Assembly (NCBI RefSeq): GCF_001426925.1
Contig: NZ_LMFR01000021.1
Coordinates: forward strand, 141,255 to 205,254
Direction of reading: 5' to 3'
Length of the DNA: 64,000 bases
From: Microbacterium sp. Root53
GTDB taxonomy: Bacteria; Actinomycetota; Actinomycetes; Actinomycetales; Microbacteriaceae
How positions within the stretch are numbered: the first letter of the stretch is position 1; every line of letters begins with the position of its first letter. Shown piece after piece: positions 34,872 through 43,814 of the stretch. The position numbers were made by a program, and so were the translations under genes. A model generated the notes under the pieces. The model was not told the DNA's origin. It made no database searches and was given only the letters and a program-made list of their open reading frames with translations.

Positions 34872-36461
34872 CTATGCGGGCGCGTTCTCGTAGGGGTCGG
34901 GCTCGCCAACCCAGATCAGTTTCATGCGCTCCTTCGGGTCGAAGCGGGCGCCGTGGTAGGGCGCGGGCTTCACGACGACGCGCTTAATCGCGAGGCGGAG
35001 AAGAGCGCGGGCTTCGAGCACGTCGGCTCCCTCGATTGCCGGAAGCGACAACTCCGGGTCCAGTAGTGCGCCCAGGTCCGCCTCCGGCTTCGGCAGCTCA
35101 GCGATCCGCGCCTGAGTCGACGCGATGCGCTCGGCAATGGCCGACGTGATGCGGGCGTGGCGCTCGCCGTCGAGTGTGCCACGCACGTAGTAGTCGTCGT
35201 CGGCGGAGGCCATGCGGGCGCGGAGGTCGGCAAGCTGGGCCGTCAGCTCTTCGCGCTCGCGGATCGGAGCGGGGTCGTTCTTCGCCAGCCAGCGGTCCGC
35301 GACAGCGGCGAGGATCGGCGAGTCGGGGTCGAAGGTCGCCAGCCCGTAAGCCCATTCACGCTTCACGTATCGATCCAGCGTGCGGATTGCAACGTTCAGC
35401 GGCCCCTCACACGGATCACGGTCGACAAAGCGCTTGCGGCAGCGATAAGCGTTGCCGAAGCTACTGGCGGAGCGGCCACAAGTCGCGCACCTGACCATCC
35501 CGCCGCCGAGCAGCGACTCAGGGAGTCGACGCGGCACCCCCTGGCCGCGCCCCCAGCGGGTGTAGCGCGATGCGAGTTCTTCGAGCAACCGCTGGCGCTC
35601 GCCCTCCGATACGATCGGCGCGAAACCCTCAGCCATAAGGGAGACCGTCTCTCCCGTGTCCGGGTGACGGAACGGCGCGGTAACGCGGGGCTCGTGGTAG
35701 CCCTTGTTTCCGCGGGTCAACGTCTCGGGCTGGAGCCCGGCCAGGACGGGGGAGCGGATGGCGAGGCTCATAGTCGAGGTGCGCCACACCTCGCCGCCCT
35801 TGCGTGTTGGCACGCCGCGACGGTTCCAATCCCGGGCAATGTCGGCCAGCGTCTCGCCGCTCAGCACGCGGTCGCAAAGTTCGCGCACCAGCGGCGCCTC
35901 GGTCGGGTGCGGGCGCAAGTGCCGGTCGTCGTCCAGCTCGTAGCCCCAGGGCCGAGGTCCGCCGAGCCACTTCCCTTCGAGCCGCTGCATATCCTTCTTC
36001 GCGCTCACCCGAAGGGAAGTGTTCGCGCTCTCTGCGCGTGCCTGTTCAGACACAACGACGATGACCATGCGATGACCGGGCACCGTCGAGTCGAGCGAGT
36101 CTTTCAGGAAGAAAAGACGGCCGCCCGCGGCGTCGATCTCGTCGAGTGCGGTGCCCACCTGCCCCGCGCCCTGACGGCTGAGACGGTCGAGCTTCCAGAC
36201 GGCAAGCGTGCCAACCTCGCCAGCGGTCAGCGCTTCGAGCGCGGAGTCGAAGCCGGGGCGGCGGACGCTTCGGATGTAGCCCGACTTCCCGGCGTCGGTC
36301 CACACGCGCCGCACGGTCAGCCCCTCGCGAGCAGCCCACGCCCGAAGGTCGTGTTCCTGTCGCTCGATCGAGTCCTTGCCCTCGCGGTCGATGGAGAGGC
36401 GAAGATACAGGTCGACCAGTGTTCGCGGGTCGGCCCCAATGCTCTGAACCAACGTACTCAC
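34872..36461 (-). CDS. Large serine recombinase (integrase)
   Basis: 529 aa. N-terminal resolvase domain: YLRLSIDREGKDSIERQEHD with the catalytic Ser of YLRLS, the GKSGYIRSVRRPGFD loop, and LAVWKLDRLSRQGAG with the conserved DRLSR. The recombinase domain (WGYELDDDRHLRPHPTEAPL ... RRGVPTRKGGEVW) is followed by a zinc ribbon (CATCGRSASSFGNAYRCRKR ... CEG) and a coiled-coil motif region near residues 410-470. Large serine integrases join attP to attB at a 2-bp crossover and need a directionality factor to excise. Its start lies 19 nt from the attR arm, a standard position. Confidence 0.93.
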   Translation of the reverse strand: MSTLVQSIGADPRTLVDLYLRLSIDREGKDSIERQEHDLRAWAAREGLTVRRVWTDAGKSGYIRSVRRPGFDSALEALTAGEVGTLAVWKLDRLSRQGAGQVGTALDEIDAAGGRLFFLKDSLDSTVPGHRMVIVVVSEQARAESANTSLRVSAKKDMQRLEGKWLGGPRPWGYELDDDRHLRPHPTEAPLVRELCDRVLSGETLADIARDWNRRGVPTRKGGEVWRTSTMSLAIRSPVLAGLQPETLTRGNKGYHEPRVTAPFRHPDTGETVSLMAEGFAPIVSEGERQRLLEELASRYTRWGRGQGVPRRLPESLLGGGMVRCATCGRSASSFGNAYRCRKRFVDRDPCEGPLNVAIRTLDRYVKREWAYGLATFDPDSPILAAVADRWLAKNDPAPIREREELTAQLADLRARMASADDDYYVRGTLDGERHARITSAIAERIASTQARIAELPKPEADLGALLDPELSLPAIEGADVLEARALLRLAIKRVVVKPAPYHGARFDPKERMKLIWVGEPDPYENAPA

Positions 36462-36479
36462 GGCACTACAGTCTAGAGT

Positions 36480-36520
36480 GGCGTACCGTTCAGGGAGTCG
36501 AGGAGCTCTGGATCAACGCC
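36480..36520. mobile_element. attR of the serine-integrase element
   Basis: Element arm GGCGTACCGTTCA (36480-36492) and GGGAGTC precede the GAG core (36500-36502), then chromosomal tadA sequence GAGCTCTGGATCAACG. The arm pairs as an inverted repeat with the attL arm at 12 of 13 positions. Confidence 0.75.
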
Positions 36521-37402
36521 CCGGACAAGGTGTTCGTCGCGCGCGGCGGGGTGTCCGAGCGGGTGCCGGTGCAGCTCACCGATGCGTCGGTGCGGGACCT
36601 GGTGGAGCGCATGCTCCACGCCACCGGGCGGCGCGTGGACCTGAGCCAGCCGTTCGTCGACGCGTCGCTGCCGGACGGATCCCGCCTGCACGTCGTGATC
36701 GGCGGGATCGCCCGGAAGCACTGGGCCGTCAACATCCGGAAGTTCCTCGCGGGGCACCGATCGCTCGACCGCCTCGCCGCGCTCGGATCGCTCACACCGG
36801 ATGCGGCGCAGCTGCTCCGCGAGGCGATGCGCGACGGCCGCAGCGTGCTGGTCTCGGGCGCGACGCACGCGGGCAAGACGACGCTGCTGGGCGCCCTCGT
36901 CGGCGCGAGCCCGGAGGGGCACCGCATCATCACGGTGGAGGAGACGTTCGAGCTCGGCGTCGACGCCCCCGACCTCGTGGCCCTGCAGGGGCGTCAGCCG
37001 AGCCTCGAGGGCACGGGCGAGATCACGCTGCGGCGGCTCGTGAAGGAGGCGCTCCGCATGCGGCCCGACCGGCTGGTGGTCGGCGAGGTGCGCGACGCCG
37101 AGGCGCTCGATCTGCTGCTCGCGCTCAACACCGGCGTGCCCGGCGCGGCGACCATCCACGCGAACTCGGCGGTGGACGCTCTGGGGCGGCTCGCCGCGCT
37201 GCCGCTCCTCGCCGGCCGCAACATCGACCGCGGGTTCGTGCTCCACGCCGTGGCGACGAGCGTCGACCTGGTCGTGCACTGCGAGCGGCTCCCCGACGGC
37301 TCGCGCAGGGTGGCGGAGATCGTCGAGCCGACCGGCCGCATCCTGGGCGAGGTCCCGGAGGTGCGGGCGGTGCACCGGGCTCCGGCGGAGGTGCGGGGAT
37401 GA
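36500..37402 (+). pseudogene. tadA: TadA (CpaF-type) pilus ATPase, 3' fragment
   Basis: Resumes at GAG-GAG-CTC (E-E-L-WINAPDKVFVARGG). The ATPase core is intact: Walker A SGATHAGKTTLL, the Asp-box region RIITVEETFELGVDAPDLVA, Walker B RPDRLVVGEVRDAEALDLLL and the His-box ATIHANSAVDALGRLAALPL. An open frame extends left into the element to 36419 (ATG), so an N-terminally altered protein could be made, but it would lack the first 82 residues. Fused to the 5' fragment it gives a 382-aa protein, normal for the family. Its ATG-overlapping stop couples it to tadB. Confidence 0.9.
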
Positions 37403-38259
37403 CCGTGCTGTGGGGCGTCCTGCTGGGAGGCGGGCTGCTGCTGACGGTCTCGCCGTGGCTCTGGCCCGTCCGGGAGCGTGCGGAGGGGCGATCGCCGAGG
37501 ACCGGCGCGATCGGGCGGCTGCTCGCCGGCGCGGGCCTCTCGCATGTGCCCGAGAAGGTCGTGGTGCTGGCGTGCGCCGGATGCGCCCTGCTGTCCGCGG
37601 CGGTGGCCTGGCTGGCCACGGCCGTCCCCGCGCTCGCCCTGCTCGCGCTCGCCGCGGGCGCCGCCGCGCCGATCGCGTGGCTGCGGGCCCGGCGCTCGCG
37701 GCTCATCCGGGCCCGGCGGGCGCTGTGGCCGGACGTGTGCGATCTCCTCATCGCGTCGGTGCGGGCGGGGATGTCGCTGCCCGATGCGATCTCGAGCCTG
37801 GCGGTCTCCGCGCCGCCGACGCTGCGGGCGGCGTTCGGGCGCTTCGAGCGCGACATGACCGCCTCCGGGCACTTCGACTCCAGTGCGGACCGCCTGAAGG
37901 CGGCGCTCGCCGACCCGATGGCCGACCGGATCGTGGAGACGGTCCGGATGGCGCGGCAGGTGGGAGGCACCGAGCTGGTGCCTGTGCTCCGGGCGCTGTC
38001 GGCCTCCGTCCGGGCCGATGCCGCGCTGCGGGCCGAGGTGGAGTCCCGCCAGTCGTGGACCAAGGGCGCCGCCGTGCTCGGCGTCGTCGCGCCGTGGGTG
38101 ATCCTGGCGCTGCTCGCGCTGCGTCCCGAGGGCGCCGAGGCGTACTCGAGCCCGGCCGGCGTCGTGCTGATCGTCGGCGGGGCCGTGGTGTCCTTCGTCG
38201 CGTACCGCGTGATGATCCGCATCGGCCGCCTCCCCGAGCCGAGGCGGTGGTTCGCGTGA
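37399..38259 (+). CDS. tadB: TadB-type pilus membrane protein (type II secretion F domain)
   Basis: 286 aa; ATGA overlap with tadA. Two N-terminal membrane helices (VLLGGGLLLTVSPWLWPV; CALLSAAVAWLATAVPALAL), the cytoplasmic GspF domain (WPDVCDLLIASVRAGMSLPD, ADRIVETVRMARQVGGTEL-VPVLRALS) and C-terminal helices (GVVAPWVILALLAL). It forms the inner-membrane platform of the Flp/Tad pilus with TadC, driven by TadA. Depends on the neighbouring broken tadA for function. Confidence 0.88.
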   Translation: MTVLWGVLLGGGLLLTVSPWLWPVRERAEGRSPRTGAIGRLLAGAGLSHVPEKVVVLACAGCALLSAAVAWLATAVPALALLALAAGAAAPIAWLRARRSRLIRARRALWPDVCDLLIASVRAGMSLPDAISSLAVSAPPTLRAAFGRFERDMTASGHFDSSADRLKAALADPMADRIVETVRMARQVGGTELVPVLRALSASVRADAALRAEVESRQSWTKGAAVLGVVAPWVILALLALRPEGAEAYSSPAGVVLIVGGAVVSFVAYRVMIRIGRLPEPRRWFA

Positions 38260-39194
38260 CGTGGGCGACGGATGCCGCGCTCGCGGTGCTGCTCGGCGGC
38301 GCTCTGGGAGCGGGCATCTGCCTGCTGCTCGTGCTGATCCCGCGCATCGGCGCGCCCTCGCTCTCTCGCCGGATCGCGCCGTACATCCGCGACGTGACGG
38401 ATCCGGCGGGAACGACGGCCTGGAACCTGCTCGGGCCCGGCACGACCGCGTTCGACTGGCGGGCGGTGGCGGATCGCGTCGCACGGTGGGCCGTGCGGCT
38501 CCTGGGCACATCGGACACGCTCATGATCCGGCTGGCGCAGGCGGGGCGTCCCGTCGATCCGGCCGCGTTCCGCGCCCGCCAGCTCGCCTGGGGAGTCGCC
38601 GGGCTCGCCGTCGGCGCCGTGGCCGTCGTCGGGCTCGCGCTCGCCGGGTCGTTCAGCGGTCCGAGCCTCCTGCTGCCGCTCGTGGGCGGCGCGGCGGGCG
38701 TGCTGCTGTGCGACCTGCTGCTCACGAGCCAGGCGAGGGCGCGCACCGCCCGCATCGCCGACGAGCTTCCGACCGTGCTCGAGTTCCTGGCGCTGTGCCT
38801 CGCCGCGGGCGAGGGCATCCTCGACAGCCTGCGCCGCGTCGGAGCCGTCGGCTCCGGGGAGCTCACCGCCGAGCTGCGCGCCGTCGTGCTCGACGTCGGA
38901 ACGGGATCGAGCCTTCCCGACGCGCTCGCCGCGATGTCGCGCCGCCTCCAGGTGCCGGCGCTCTCTCGCGCGGTGGAGCACATCGTGGCCGCGCTCGACC
39001 GCGGCGCGCCGCTCGCGCAGGCGCTGCAGGCGCAGGCGTCGGACGCCCGCGAGGACGCCAAGCGCTCGCTGATCGAGACCGCGGGGCGCAAGGAGATCCT
39101 CATGCTCCTGCCTCTGGTGTTCGGCCTGCTGCCGCTGAGCGTCGTGTTCGCGGTGTTCCCCGGCGTGTTCATGCTGCGGCTCGGGATCGGATGA
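38256..39194 (+). CDS. tadC: TadC-type pilus membrane protein (type II secretion F domain)
   Basis: 312 aa from GTG at 38256 (GTGA overlap with tadB; an alternative GTG lies 9 nt earlier). The GspF core reads ADELPTVLEFLALCLAAGEG then LPDALAAMSRRLQVPALSRA and AKRSLIETAGRKEILMLLPL, flanked by membrane helices at both ends. Second platform protein of the Tad pilus machine. Third gene of the tad operon. Confidence 0.88.
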   Translation: MTWATDAALAVLLGGALGAGICLLLVLIPRIGAPSLSRRIAPYIRDVTDPAGTTAWNLLGPGTTAFDWRAVADRVARWAVRLLGTSDTLMIRLAQAGRPVDPAAFRARQLAWGVAGLAVGAVAVVGLALAGSFSGPSLLLPLVGGAAGVLLCDLLLTSQARARTARIADELPTVLEFLALCLAAGEGILDSLRRVGAVGSGELTAELRAVVLDVGTGSSLPDALAAMSRRLQVPALSRAVEHIVAALDRGAPLAQALQAQASDAREDAKRSLIETAGRKEILMLLPLVFGLLPLSVVFAVFPGVFMLRLGIG

Positions 39195-39227
39195 CCCGGG
39201 CCGCCGTTCGAGATGAAGGAGACGGAC

Positions 39228-39428
39228 ATGGAGAGACTGATGGAGCGGGCGCTCGTGCGTGCCCGGACGGCGTGGGGAGACCTCTGCGACGACGAGCGCG
39301 GCGACGTCCCGGGCTGGGTGCTCATCACCCTCATGACGGCCGGCTTGGTCGTGGTGATCTGGGCGCTTGCGGGTCCCGCGCTGTCGGGGCTGTTCGAGCA
39401 GGCGATCTCGCGCGTGTCCGGACTGTGA
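39228..39428 (+). CDS. Flp pilin-like protein (DUF4244 type)
   Basis: 66 aa from ATG at 39228, well spaced from AAGGAG; ATG at 39213 would lie inside that ribosome site. The acidic segment DDERGDVPGWVLITLMTAGL and the single helix LVVVIWALAGPALSGLF fit the DUF4244/Flp pilin type, in which the basic-acidic leader is cut before the helix. Likely the major pilus subunit. Couples by GTGA overlap to the next gene. Confidence 0.8.
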   Translation: MERLMERALVRARTAWGDLCDDERGDVPGWVLITLMTAGLVVVIWALAGPALSGLFEQAISRVSGL

Positions 39429-39856
39429 TCGCGCGGCCCGCCACCCGGCACGCGCGGGGCCTCGGCTTCGCGCCGGCGGGGGAGGCCGAGCGCGGCTCGG
39501 GCCCCGCCGAGTTCGTGCTGGTCGGGGGGCTGCTGACGCTGCTCACGCTCGCGGTGATGCAGCTGGGCCTCGCGGTCTACGTGCGCAACGTCGTCCACGA
39601 CGCTGCGGTGGAGGGCGCTCACCATGCGGCGCTCGCCGATGCCGCGCCGGGCGACGGCGCCGAACGCGCCAGGCTCGTGATCTCGCGGGCGGTCGGCGCG
39701 CAGTATGCGGAGGACATCGCGGCCTCGCGGACCACGACCGGGGGTGTGCCGTCGCTCGCGATCACGGTGCGCACGACGCTGCCGCTGATCGGACTCCTCG
39801 GAGTGCCCGCCGGGCTGGAGGTGACGGCCAGTGCGCCGCTCGAATCGCTGCCGTGA
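39425..39856 (+). CDS. TadE-like minor pilin
   Basis: 143 aa from GTG at 39425. GSGPAEFVLVGGLLTLLTLA-VMQLGLAVYVRNVVHDAAVEGA is the TadE-type start: Glu plus a hydrophobic helix followed by an amphipathic helix (AxxGAxxA). A beta-rich C-domain follows. Minor pilin or pseudopilin of the Tad system. Overlaps the next gene by 26 nt. Confidence 0.78.
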   Translation: MIARPATRHARGLGFAPAGEAERGSGPAEFVLVGGLLTLLTLAVMQLGLAVYVRNVVHDAAVEGAHHAALADAAPGDGAERARLVISRAVGAQYAEDIAASRTTTGGVPSLAITVRTTLPLIGLLGVPAGLEVTASAPLESLP

Positions 39857-40295
39857 CGCCGCACGGCGGCTGCGCAGGCTGATCGCGGACGATGCGGGCT
39901 CGGCGGCGCTGGAGTTCCTGACGGTCGGCGTGCTGATGCTCGTGCCGCTGACCTACCTCGTGCTCGCGCTGGGGCAGATCCAGTCCCAGACGCTGGGAGT
40001 GGAGTCGGCCGCGCGATTCACCGCCCGCGTGATCGCGTCCGGTCCCGCGGCGGGCGACCCGGATGCCGTGCTCGCATCCGTCACGCGCGAGTACGGCATC
40101 CAGAGCTTCGACGCCGACGTGAGCTGCCGCCCTGCCGGGCCGTGTCCGGCCCCGGGCGGCACCGTGCTCGTCACGGTGACCGCGTCCGTCAAGCTGCCGC
40201 TGGTTCCGCCGCTGCTGGGCCTGGACCGCCTGGCCGTCGTCCCGGTCGAAGCCACCGCGGTGCAGAAGGTGTCGCGCTTCTGGGAGGCCGGATGA
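39831..40295 (+). CDS. TadE-family pilus protein
   Basis: 154 aa, GTG at 39831. A basic N-terminus is followed by DDAGSAALEFLTVGVLMLVP-LTYLVLALGQIQSQTLGVES, the TadE signature with E5-like Glu in ALEF. Two cysteines (CRPAGPC) in the periplasmic part could form a disulphide. It overlaps neighbours on both sides, so the operon is tightly coupled. Confidence 0.82.
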   Translation: MRRSNRCRDAARRLRRLIADDAGSAALEFLTVGVLMLVPLTYLVLALGQIQSQTLGVESAARFTARVIASGPAAGDPDAVLASVTREYGIQSFDADVSCRPAGPCPAPGGTVLVTVTASVKLPLVPPLLGLDRLAVVPVEATAVQKVSRFWEAG

Positions 40296-40720
40296 CGGCG
40301 GCGCGCTTCGACGTCCGCGGCGACGAGAGCGGCAGCATCCTGCCCCTCACGCTCGGGTACGCCGTGCTCGCGATCGCGCTGATCCTGGTGTGCGTGAACG
40401 CCACGTCCCTGTATCTCCCGCAGAAGCGGCTCGACGCGCTCGCCGATGCGGCCGCGCTCGCCGCGGCGGACGGGTTCTCGCTCACGCTCGAAGGCGGCGT
40501 GCCGCGCGCCGAGCTGGACGCCGACCGGATGCGCACCCAGGCGCAGTCCGTGATCGACGTCGCGCCGGGCGACGCGGTGCTGGTCGGCGCGTGGACCGCG
40601 GACGGCGCCTCGGCACGCGTCACGGTCGCCGGCGCGTGGCATCCGCCGGTGTTCTCGCCGTTCGTTCCGGGCGGCGTGCCGCTGGAGGCGACCGCGACCA
40701 GCCGCAACGCGCTCGACTGA
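40292..40720 (+). CDS. TadG/Rv3654c-like pilus protein
   Basis: 142 aa, ATGA overlap. GDESGSILPLTLGYAVLAIA-LILVCVNATSLYLPQKRLDA-LADAAALAAADGF is the TadG-like helical start typical of the last gene in actinobacterial tad clusters. The outer domain is small, with no VWA motif. Last gene of the tad operon. Confidence 0.78.
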   Translation: MTAARFDVRGDESGSILPLTLGYAVLAIALILVCVNATSLYLPQKRLDALADAAALAAADGFSLTLEGGVPRAELDADRMRTQAQSVIDVAPGDAVLVGAWTADGASARVTVAGAWHPPVFSPFVPGGVPLEATATSRNALD

Positions 40721-40875
40721 GGCGGGTCAGCGGCGCCGTCGCGGGTGATCGTGGCCCGGAGGAAGCCCCGCGTTCCCCGCCCGTTCAGCGGGCGGCCACG
40801 CCGATCGGCGAAGGTCGCAAGGCCGCCCCCCCCGGCCGGCGCCTTCCGCCCGTCACCCTCCCGGAGAGTTCCCCC

Positions 40876-42351
40876 ATGCCCGACCCCATCCTGCCCACCC
40901 ACCTTCCTCGCTGGGCCGACCCGGCGATCCCCGAGGCGTCCCTCGACGCGCAGGGCGCCTCCCGCCGCTCGTTCCTCCGCGGAGTCGGCATGGCCGCCGG
41001 CCTCGCGCTCGCGAGCAGCGTCCTGCCTCTCGCCGCGCCCGCGGCCGCCGCGAGCGCCCGCCGCGGCGACCCCGAGCTCGCCTGGCTCGTGGGAGATCAC
41101 CACGTGCACTCGCGGTACAGCCACGACGCCAAGTACGACTTCGACCAGCTCGCCCGGAAGGGCGCCGAGTACGGCCTCGACTGGATGGCGTTCACCGAGC
41201 ACAGCAACCACGGCAACGCCGCCAAGGGCGCCGCCGCCGAGCACGCCGAGATCATGGCGGCCCGCGCCCGCAACCCGCGGCAGCTCATCTTCCAGGGCCT
41301 GGAGTGGTACATCCCGGCCGCCGAGCACGGCACGGTCCTGGTGGCTCCGGGCCGCAACGAGGTCGAGCTGCTGCGCGAGTTCCAGCGCCGCTGGGACGGC
41401 AAGCTCAACGGCTGGGCCGCCGACCTCCCCGAGAACGAGGCGCGCGCCGTGGCGGCGCTGGAGTGGCTCGGCGAGCAGCGGGCCGCGTCGTTCGTCGACG
41501 ACGTGCTGGTCCTCGCCAACCACCCCTCCCGCCTCGGCATCGACTCGCCGCACGAGATCCGCGCCTGGCGCGACGCCGCCGACGGCATCTGCGTCGGAAT
41601 GGAGGGCGCGCCCGGCGCCTCTCGATCACCTCCAACTCCGACAATCACCGCACGATCTGGGACACGTGGCGCGACGGCGACATGCCCGCCGGCGAGAGCT
41701 TCGACTCCCTCGGCTGGAAGCCGAGCCCGACCGACACCGGCGTTCCGCAGCCCGGCAGCGACTTCTGGCCGGGCGAGTTCAGCCGGACGCACGTCGGCGT
41801 CGCGCGCCACGGGTACCTCGAGGTCATGGACGCACTGCGTCGCGGGCGCGTCTGGGACGATCACGGCCACCTCGTGGACGCGCTCGACGTCCGCGTCGTC
41901 GCCGAGGGCGACCGCGGACCCGGGGTCACGCTGGGCGGGCGCCTCGCCGCCGCGCGGGGCGAGCGGATCGAGCTCCGCATCACCGTCCGCACCGCCAGCC
42001 GGCCGAACCCAAAGGGCGTCCTGCCGCAGCTCGGGCACCTCGACGTGATCCGCGGCGCGGTGACGGGCGCGGTCGCCGACCGCGACTCCTGGCGCGCGCC
42101 GGACACCAAGGTCGTCGAGCGGATCGACACCAGCGGACGCCGCGGCACCTTCGAGCTCCGCCTTCCGCTCGGACGCGCCGCCGAGCCGTTCTACATCCGG
42201 CTGCGCGGCAGCGACGGCCGGCGACAGGGGACCGGCTACCTCGGCGCGGCGATCGACCCCCGCCGGTCCGATCACGCACCCGGACAACGAGGGCGACCCC
42301 TGGGCCGACACCTGGCTCTACACGAACCCCGTCTTCGTCGACGTCCGCTGA
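40876..42351 (+). pseudogene. Tat-exported PHP-domain-like metal-dependent protein, two frameshifts
   Basis: ATG at 40876. The Tat signal SRRSFLRG precedes a hydrophobic stretch and AAPAAAASA cleavage zone. The mature part shows PHP metal-ligand motifs ([33 protein letters not shown]). At about 41620 the frame shifts (one C missing), after which [20 protein letters not shown] continues. At about 42259 an extra C in CCCCC shifts it again, restoring [13 protein letters not shown] to the stop at 42351. About 490 aa if repaired. Both breaks are in C-runs. Probably an exported phosphoesterase-like enzyme if the frames are real. Confidence 0.7.
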
Positions 42352-42404
42352 GCCGGTGTCCTCCGCCCTCGCACCGCCGGCGGCGGAGGGGCGGCTGCGG
42401 ACCG

Positions 42405-43724
42405 TCAGTCGCGCCCGGGCGTGGGCACGAAGCGCGGCACCCAGCGGATGAACGCGAGGGCGCCCAGCAGGCCGATCGCGCCGATGCCGCCGGCGGCCAC
42501 CGAGATCGAGGCGACGGCGGTCAGGCCCGACACCAGCAGCGGGCTCAGCGCGCCGCCCGCGTCGGTGATCGTGCGCCACGCGCCGAGGAACGGCGCCGGA
42601 TCGGTCTTCGGGGCGATGTCGGAGCCGAGCGTCAGCAGAATGCCGCTCGACAGGCCGTTGCCGACGCCGATCACCGTCGCGAAGACGCCGAACCACATCG
42701 TCGCGGCGTCGAGCTCGTGCGTGAACGACAGCGCGAACAGGGCCCCGCCCATCAGGATCAGCGCGGGCACGGCCGCCCAGAGCCGGCCGAAGCGGTCCAT
42801 CACCTGGCCGCTGGCGTAGAACAGCGCGAAGTCGAGCGCGCCCGAGATGCCGACGACCAGCGCGATGGTCGACGAGTCCAGGCCGATCGACACGCCCCAC
42901 AGCGGCAGCACGGCGGGACGGGAGGCCCGCACGGCCGACAGCGACGCGGCCGCGAGGCCCAGGCGCGAGAGGACCCGCCGGTGGCGCGCCATCGTGCGGA
43001 ACACGCCGATCCGCTCGGCCGTCGGGATGGAGCCGGTCACGGCCTCGCCGGTGTCCTCGGCCTCCAGCGCCTCGGGGTCCTCCTCCTCGGTCGGCCGCGT
43101 CTCGGCGGCGCGCGCCGCGCGATCCGCCGCCTGCTCCGGATCCGGCCCGAACGTCACCAGCAGACCCACCACGACCAGGCAGGCGCCGAAGAACCAGATG
43201 CTCGCCTCCTCGTTCTCGAAGATGCCGAGCAGGCCGGCCGCCACGAACGGCCCGGTGAACGCGCCCAGGCGGAACGAGCCGCCGAGCAGCGACAGGGAGC
43301 GGGCGCGGTAGGCGAGCGGCACGCGCGTGGTCATGAACGTGTGCCGCGCGAGCGCGAACGCCGAGGCGCAGACGCCGATCAGCAGCACCGACAGCATCAG
43401 CACGCCGAGGTGACCAGACAGCAGCATGCCGGCGATCCCGATCAGCGACACCGCCGCAGCCAGGGTCATGGTGTGCCGCTCGCCGATGCGCGACACGAGC
43501 CAGCCCGCGGGAAGGTTCCCGACCAGCTGCCCGACCACGAGCATCGCGATCACGAGCGCCGCGGTCGCCAGGTCGGCGCCCAGCTCCCTCGCGATGATCG
43601 GGAGCAGGGGCAGGATGGCGCCCTGGCCGACCGAGTACAGCGCCGTGGGCCCGTAGATCATCGGGGCGTAGCGGCGGATGGCCTCCGCGGCCGCGCCGCG
43701 CCGGGGATCGGGTGCGCTGGTCAT
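42405..43724 (-). CDS. MFS transporter
   Basis: 439 aa from ATG at 43724 ([20 protein letters not shown]); longer frames run through prfB antisense and are not real. Twelve membrane segments with the loop-2 motif [18 protein letters not shown], a central acidic cytoplasmic loop ([20 protein letters not shown]) and a second half with [20 protein letters not shown]. Drug or solute exporter family; substrate unknown. Divergent from prfB. Confidence 0.85.
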   Translation of the reverse strand: MTSAPDPRRGAAAEAIRRYAPMIYGPTALYSVGQGAILPLLPIIARELGADLATAALVIAMLVVGQLVGNLPAGWLVSRIGERHTMTLAAAVSLIGIAGMLLSGHLGVLMLSVLLIGVCASAFALARHTFMTTRVPLAYRARSLSLLGGSFRLGAFTGPFVAAGLLGIFENEEASIWFFGACLVVVGLLVTFGPDPEQAADRAARAAETRPTEEEDPEALEAEDTGEAVTGSIPTAERIGVFRTMARHRRVLSRLGLAAASLSAVRASRPAVLPLWGVSIGLDSSTIALVVGISGALDFALFYASGQVMDRFGRLWAAVPALILMGGALFALSFTHELDAATMWFGVFATVIGVGNGLSSGILLTLGSDIAPKTDPAPFLGAWRTITDAGGALSPLLVSGLTAVASISVAAGGIGAIGLLGALAFIRWVPRFVPTPGRD

Positions 43725-43800
43725 CTCCTGCCACGCTACTCCCGTCTCGCACGGGGCCGGCCGGCGCCCCGGTCCCGCGCGGCACACGGCCGCGCCGCGA

Positions 43801-43806
43801 TAGGCT
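43801..43806 (+). promoter_or_regulatory. -10 element of prfB
   Basis: TAGGCT is 8 nt before the ATG at 43815; leaderless-type spacing. Confidence 0.5.
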
Positions 43807-43814
43807 GGGGCGTC

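Larger units (their letters stand above)
27463..36500. mobile_element. 9,038-bp integrative element inserted in tadA
   Basis: Bounded by GAG cores at 27462-27464 and 36500-36502. Cargo from left to right: HEPN-like protein (-), type IIG R-M (+), a 58-aa protein and four small proteins (-), an iteron/palindrome zone, a small zinc-ribbon protein (+) and a large serine integrase (-) whose start is 39 nt from attR. The R-M gene is visibly AT-richer than the host. No capsid, relaxase or recognisable replication gene is present. It is best described as a defence-carrying integrative island or satellite. The first 260 bases of the element (27474-27734) hold no gene that I can support. Confidence 0.82.

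Noticed and set aside
36419..36499. ATG-initiated extension of the tadA 3' fragment into the element
   Set aside because: The frame is open, but the extra residues (MFAGRPQCSEPTYSRHYS) overlap the start of the antisense integrase and do not resemble TadA. Kept as a note, not as the gene start.
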